Assembly: GCA_964598995.1 (NCBI GenBank)
Contig: CAZRDR010000075.1
Span: forward strand, 1 to 16,313
DNA from: JACROF01 sp964598995
GTDB lineage: Bacteria; Patescibacteriota; Microgenomatia; Levybacterales; UBA12049
Direction: 5' to 3'
DNA length: 16,313 nucleotides
The notes under the pieces were generated by a model. The model saw only the letters and a program-made list of their open reading frames with translations. It had not been told where the DNA came from and ran no database searches. How positions within the stretch are numbered: the stretch's first letter is position 1; every line of letters begins with the position of its first letter. Shown here piece after piece: positions 13,463 through 16,313 of this stretch. The position numbers and the translations under genes are program-made.

Positions 13463-14677
13463 ATGGAGATTCATTACGATAAGTTACATAAAAAGTTGAC
13501 AATACGTGGAGCAACTGAATTTCCTAAAGAAGTGTTTAATTATGCTGATGAGCTCGAGATCCTCGATCTATCAAATGGCCACCTCACCACTCTCCCTGAT
13601 CTTAGTAATTTTCGGAGGCTTCGAATAGCTTTCTTCGCACATAACGATTTTGAGGAGATCCCTGGTGCTCTTGCAACGTGTGAGAGTCTTGAAATGGTCG
13701 GGTTTAAGTCCTGCAAAATTAGCACCATAGCAGACGGTGTCTTGCCGGCAGGACTTCGAGGGTTAATAGTTACTGATAATCGATTACAACACCTTCCAGA
13801 TTCGATTGGGAAGTACACACGGTTACAGAAATTAATGCTCGCTGGAAATCAGCTCAATGCATTACCTGATACTTTCGTTAACTTGACCAACCTTCAGCTC
13901 CTCAGGATGGCAAGTAACAATTTTTTAGATTTTCCCGATGTTGTTACTCACTTACCACAATTAGGCTGGTATTCTGATGCTGCAAATCCTTTACATCAGA
14001 CTTTTCAGGGAGAATTCAAAGAGATTTCCTGGAATGATATCGTGTTAGGTGAAAAAATCGGCGAGAGTGCGAGTAATACTGTCTATAAAGCGATATTAAA
14101 AGACGAAGGGGAAGTTGCAGTGAAACTATATGGCAGCGACATTTCGACTGATGGCTTGCCTGAGGACGAGATGAACGCATGTCTCCTCGCAGGAGCTCAT
14201 CCAAACATTATCGGAGGGCTTGGCAAGCTTATTGATGTACCTGATGGTAAATACGGCTTTGTCATGCCACTTATACCAGCAGATTATCAAACGCTTGGTG
14301 ATAGGCCAGATTTCGTTACGTTAACCAGAGACGTCTTCGACAGTCACGAAACTTTTTCTTTGGAGTTTGTGACAAGAGTTCTTCAAGATGTTGCTGAGGC
14401 ACTTTCGCATTGTCATCAGAAAGGAGTAATGCATGGAGATATCTATGCTCATAATATTTTGAGTAACCATAAGGGTGAGAGTAAATTAGGAGATTTTGGA
14501 GCTGCCTCTCTCTATCAGCCTGGTTCACAAGATGGAGCGCTGCGTGAACGCATAGATGTCGCTGGCTTTGGCTATTTAATAGAAGATCTCCTAACAAGGA
14601 CTAAAGGTAAGGAAGAACCTTTCGCTAAGCTTAACGAACTGAAAGATATGTGTCTTAACCCAGAAATCACGAGGTGA
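13463..14677 (+). CDS. leucine-rich-repeat protein kinase, possibly cut short by TGA
   Basis: A 404-residue eukaryote-like Ser/Thr kinase fused to LRRs. About six leucine-rich repeats fill residues 30-178 (LEILDLSNGHLTTLP, LQKLMLAGNQLNALP). The kinase domain spans about 190-404: a degenerate glycine loop GESASNTVYK, VAVK with Lys221, helix-C Glu near 236, catalytic HGDIYAHN (Asp326, Asn331; Gly in place of the HRD Arg), DFG (344-346) and DVAGFG. Asp, Asn and Lys are intact, so activity is plausible. The frame stops with TGA at 14675, directly followed in frame by PLFTEMRDTLNY and a second TGA at 14714. This tail looks like the subdomain XI RPxF helix with the stop at the Arg position. It is soluble, with no signal peptide. 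LRR plus HGDxYAHN kinases exist in other bacteria; the target is unknown. Confidence 0.85.
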   Translation: MEIHYDKLHKKLTIRGATEFPKEVFNYADELEILDLSNGHLTTLPDLSNFRRLRIAFFAHNDFEEIPGALATCESLEMVGFKSCKISTIADGVLPAGLRGLIVTDNRLQHLPDSIGKYTRLQKLMLAGNQLNALPDTFVNLTNLQLLRMASNNFLDFPDVVTHLPQLGWYSDAANPLHQTFQGEFKEISWNDIVLGEKIGESASNTVYKAILKDEGEVAVKLYGSDISTDGLPEDEMNACLLAGAHPNIIGGLGKLIDVPDGKYGFVMPLIPADYQTLGDRPDFVTLTRDVFDSHETFSLEFVTRVLQDVAEALSHCHQKGVMHGDIYAHNILSNHKGESKLGDFGAASLYQPGSQDGALRERIDVAGFGYLIEDLLTRTKGKEEPFAKLNELKDMCLNPEITR

Positions 14678-14716
14678 CCTCTCTTTACTGAAATGAGAGA
14701 TACTCTCAATTATTGA
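14678..14716 (+). other. in-frame kinase C-terminal tail after TGA
   Basis: Twelve codons (PLFTEMRDTLNY) then TGA, in frame with the kinase. They resemble the last kinase helix. Either readthrough product or debris of a nonsense mutation. Confidence 0.5.
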
Positions 14717-14717
14717 G

Positions 14718-14746
14718 TTGAGTTAGCAGAGATCGTTATTTATAAT
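14718..14746 (+). promoter_or_regulatory. promoter of second DUF1801 gene (leaderless type)
   Basis: TTGAGT (14718-14723), a 17-nt spacer and a consensus TATAAT (14741-14746), ending 6 nt before the ATG at 14753. Confidence 0.75.
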
Positions 14747-14752
14747 TCAGTT

Positions 14753-15106
14753 ATGAATTCATCAGTTACTACAGTTGACGAGTATATTAAGAATGCACCA
14801 CACGAAAGAAAGCGAGTCTTAGAGGAGATAAGACGTGTTATTAAAGAGACTGCTCCTGAGGCAGAAGAAAAATTGAGTTATGGCATGCCGTATTATGGTT
14901 ATAAAGGACGTCTCGTCTATTTCGCCTATGCCAAAAATCATTTAGGGCTCTATATCCCACCACCTATTATTGAACAGCATAAAGAAGATCTAAAGGGATA
15001 TCAGACGTCCAAATCTGCTGTGCAGATACCTTACGGAAAAGCTCTCCCGGTTGCACTTATAAAAAACTTCTTAAAGCACGGATCGTTCATAATGAAGACC
15101 AATTAG
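14753..15106 (+). CDS. DUF1801 (YdhG-like) protein
   Basis: A 117-residue DUF1801 protein in its short, canonical form. Helical TTVDEYIKNAPHERKRVLEEI, then APEAEEKLSYGMPYYGYKG, LVYFAYAKNHLGLYIPP, and the C-terminal GKALPVALIKNFLK. The G-M-P-x-Y and F-A-x-x-K-x-H-x-x-L-Y elements are family hallmarks. The biochemical role of the family is not known. It is only distantly similar to the 144-residue DUF1801 protein at 10594, so a recent duplication is unlikely. It is first in a probable operon with the small membrane protein 19 nt downstream. Confidence 0.88.
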   Translation: MNSSVTTVDEYIKNAPHERKRVLEEIRRVIKETAPEAEEKLSYGMPYYGYKGRLVYFAYAKNHLGLYIPPPIIEQHKEDLKGYQTSKSAVQIPYGKALPVALIKNFLKHGSFIMKTN

Positions 15107-15125
15107 CTAAGAAAGGAAAGAGATA

Positions 15126-15314
15126 ATGCCTAAAATTGATGAGTGGTTCTTGGGATTTATTTTAGGGCCTCAAGCTAATAGTCTTAGGAAGGGAACTCTT
15201 ACTAAGAAGGATAAGCAAGCCTATCAGGATTCACTTAAATATAGATTTATTTTTTCGACAGTCATTCTAATTGTTGCGCTGGTTTTGCTAGCAATAGCCT
15301 CTTTTAGAAAGTAG
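15126..15314 (+). CDS. small single-helix membrane protein
   Basis: A 62-residue protein I do not recognise. The N-terminal half is hydrophilic and basic (KKDKQAYQDSLKYR), followed by one strong membrane helix at about residues 42-59 (FIFSTVILIVALVLLAIAS) and a short basic end. This suggests a C-terminally anchored protein with the N-terminus in the cytoplasm. AAGGA (15113-15117) sits 8 nt before the ATG, a proper ribosome site, and no -10 box is near. It is therefore likely the second gene of an operon with the DUF1801 gene. Confidence 0.7.
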   Translation: MPKIDEWFLGFILGPQANSLRKGTLTKKDKQAYQDSLKYRFIFSTVILIVALVLLAIASFRK

Positions 15315-15320
15315 TTCCTC

Positions 15321-15349
15321 TTGCAAAACAAGATGAGAAGAGATATCTT
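15321..15349 (+). promoter_or_regulatory. promoter of VOC2 (leaderless type)
   Basis: TTGCAA (15321-15326), a 17-nt spacer and TATCTT (15344-15349), ending 6 nt before the ATG at 15356. Confidence 0.6.
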
Positions 15350-15355
15350 ACAGTT

Positions 15356-15754
15356 ATGAAAAGAAGTCCAGTTGTTCACTTTGAAATGCCAGCGAAAGAT
15401 CGCAAAAGAGTCTCGGAATTTTATAGTAAAGCTTTGGGATGGGAGATGCAGCAATTGGGGGAAGAGATGGGTAACTATGTAGTCGCACATACTGCCGAGA
15501 CAGATGAAAATAATATGGTAAAGACGCCAGGTACAATCAATGGCGGGTTCTTTGACTACAAAGACGATGAGCTCAATCGTGCACCTCACCTTGTTATCTC
15601 AGTAGATGACTTAGAGGAAAGTATAAAGGCGATTAAAGAAAACGGTGGAATAATTGCTGGCGAGCCAATGGAAATTCCAGGGATTGGTCGTTATGTTAGT
15701 TTTAAAGATACTGAAGGAAATATCGTCGGCATTCTTCAGCCGAAAATGAGGTAG
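15356..15754 (+). CDS. VOC (glyoxalase-like) protein
   Basis: A 132-residue vicinal-oxygen-chelate protein. It has two beta-alpha-beta-beta-beta halves: VVHFEMPAKDRKRVSEFYSK then HLVISVDDLEESIKAIKENG. The candidate metal ligands are His near residue 8, His near 78 and the Glu of DTEGNIVGI near the end. This matches the VOC group annotated as glyoxalase/bleomycin-resistance or extradiol dioxygenase-like; no specific substrate can be assigned. It differs from the PhnB-like VOC at 12810. It is first of a two-gene operon with the membrane protein 4 nt downstream. Confidence 0.88.
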   Translation: MKRSPVVHFEMPAKDRKRVSEFYSKALGWEMQQLGEEMGNYVVAHTAETDENNMVKTPGTINGGFFDYKDDELNRAPHLVISVDDLEESIKAIKENGGIIAGEPMEIPGIGRYVSFKDTEGNIVGILQPKMR

Positions 15755-15758
15755 AAAT

Positions 15759-16064
15759 ATGACTAAATCATCATTTCTTAATGCACTTGCCGCTGCCGCT
15801 TATATTATTTTTGTCGGGTTAGTAATGAATTTTGCTTCAGAGCATTTCCCTAAAAAGGATAATTTCGTGACTCCAATGGCTGTTGTTTCATTATTCACCC
15901 TCTCAGCTGCGGTCATGGCATATATTTTTCTCTATCAGCCGTTGCAGCTGTTCTTAGGTAATAAAAAAGAGAAAGCGGTAAAACTTTTTCTCAATACTGT
16001 CTTTATCTTTGCGGGGATAACAGTTCTTTTCTTCCTCATCCTCCTCTCAGGTGTAATTAAATAG
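15759..16064 (+). CDS. small three-helix membrane protein, unknown function
   Basis: A 101-residue membrane protein with predicted helices at about 8-26, 40-61 and 76-98, joined by short charged loops (EHFPKKDN and GNKKEKAVK). I cannot name its family. GAGGT (15748-15752), overlapping the VOC2 stop region, lies 6 nt before the ATG and serves as ribosome site. With only 4 nt between the genes, it is almost surely co-transcribed and translationally coupled with VOC2. Whether the two proteins work together is unknown. Confidence 0.8.
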   Translation: MTKSSFLNALAAAAYIIFVGLVMNFASEHFPKKDNFVTPMAVVSLFTLSAAVMAYIFLYQPLQLFLGNKKEKAVKLFLNTVFIFAGITVLFFLILLSGVIK

Positions 16065-16069
16065 GTCTC

Positions 16070-16078
16070 TGTTATAAT
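16070..16078 (+). promoter_or_regulatory. extended -10 of SnoaL-like gene (leaderless type)
   Basis: TGtTATAAT (full consensus) ending 6 nt before the ATG at 16085. An intact promoter in front of an interrupted gene. Confidence 0.7.
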
Positions 16079-16084
16079 CCAGCT

Positions 16085-16313
16085 ATGGATAAGCAGTTAT
16101 TTAGTTCTTGGTTCGATCAACTCTGTGACATCTGGCAGAATAAAAAACCACAAGGAATCGTTGAGATTTGTGCAGATGAATTCAAATGGTATGAAACTCC
16201 TTTTAGTTAACCTTTCATTACTAAAGAACAGTTACCTAATGAGTGGCAGACAGTTCTAGATCAGGAGAATATTGAGCTATCGCATGAGTTAGTCGCTTTT
16301 AAAGATAATATAG
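16085..16313 (+). pseudogene. SnoaL-like (NTF2 fold) gene with in-frame TAA, 3' cut by window
   Basis: From ATG 16085 the frame gives 41 residues, including WFDQLCDIWQNKKPQG and CADEFKWYETPFS, then TAA at 16208-16210. The same frame continues open to the window end (34 codons) with PFITKEQLPNEWQTVL and ENIELSHELVAFKDN. The two halves together match the N-terminal half of SnoaL-like/NTF2-fold proteins, where WYE-x-PF-x-x-P-x-x-x-K-x-x-L is continuous. The stop probably replaced a codon such as GAA by one base change. No frameshift is needed. Nonsense mutation, sequencing error or readthrough cannot be told apart here. SnoaL-like proteins are small polyketide-cyclase-related or ligand-binding proteins of varied function. 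Confidence 0.75.

Noticed and set aside
14705..14717. CTCAA-TTA-TTGAG as a terminator of the kinase gene
   Set aside because: Only 5 bp, A/T-rich and without a T tract.
15224..15589. Minus-strand frame of 121 codons
   Set aside because: It runs antisense across the VOC2 gene and the small membrane protein gene, with no recognisable domain.
1..16313. Recoded TGA (as Gly in Gracilibacteria/Absconditabacteria or Trp in mollicutes)
   Set aside because: Large genes such as guaA, dnaG, rpoD and purA contain no in-frame TGA, so reassignment is not supported despite low TGA use as stop.
1..16313. CRISPR arrays, insertion sequences, attachment sites
   Set aside because: No spaced direct repeats, transposase genes or terminal inverted repeats were seen.

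Overview
The window looks like a compact bacterial chromosome segment of candidate-phyla-radiation (Patescibacteria) type. The reasons are the small intergenic gaps, an IMP dehydrogenase without CBS domains, a divergent adenosine-deaminase subfamily, many very small single-domain proteins (VOC, DUF1801, GNAT, RibD-C, an orphan lycopene-cyclase domain) and apparently leaderless transcription. The exact lineage cannot be fixed from the sequence alone. The standard code with TAA/TAG stops fits nearly everywhere.

Region 1 (1-5254) is an IMP-centred purine salvage block. It holds guaB (IMP to XMP, 5' end cut by the window), a small membrane protein, an adenosine/adenine deaminase-like enzyme (minus strand), purA (IMP to adenylosuccinate) and guaA (XMP to GMP). 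The deaminase and purA are divergent, and their predicted promoters share one overlapping -35 box.

Region 2 (5255-6776) carries two tandem, overlapping, paralogous Cof-type HAD phosphatases on the minus strand. Region 3 (6890-9847) is a dnaG-rpoD pair, the core of the macromolecular synthesis arrangement. rpoD is the one gene with a leader of about 49 nt, containing a hairpin and two possible mini-ORFs.

Region 4 (9844-16313) is a patchwork of small accessory genes: T4 endonuclease V-like DNA glycosylase, GNAT acetyltransferase, two DUF1801 proteins, CPBP membrane protease, RibD-C/DHFR-like reductase, lycopene-cyclase domain protein, two VOC proteins, tRNA-Asn, an LRR-protein kinase, two small membrane proteins and a truncated SnoaL-like gene.

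Two things stand out. First, about eleven protein genes have a good -10 box (often extended TGnTATAAT) ending only 5-8 nt, most often exactly 6 nt, before the start codon. Transcription should therefore begin at or next to the start codon. Shine-Dalgarno sequences appear mainly before genes inside operons and before rpoD. Second, two genes near the right end contain in-frame stops at positions where their families continue: TGA at the conserved Arg of kinase subdomain XI, and TAA inside the SnoaL-like gene. Four tail-to-tail gene pairs overlap or abut at their stop codons, which leaves no room for conventional terminators. No stretch over 300 bases lacks a gene.
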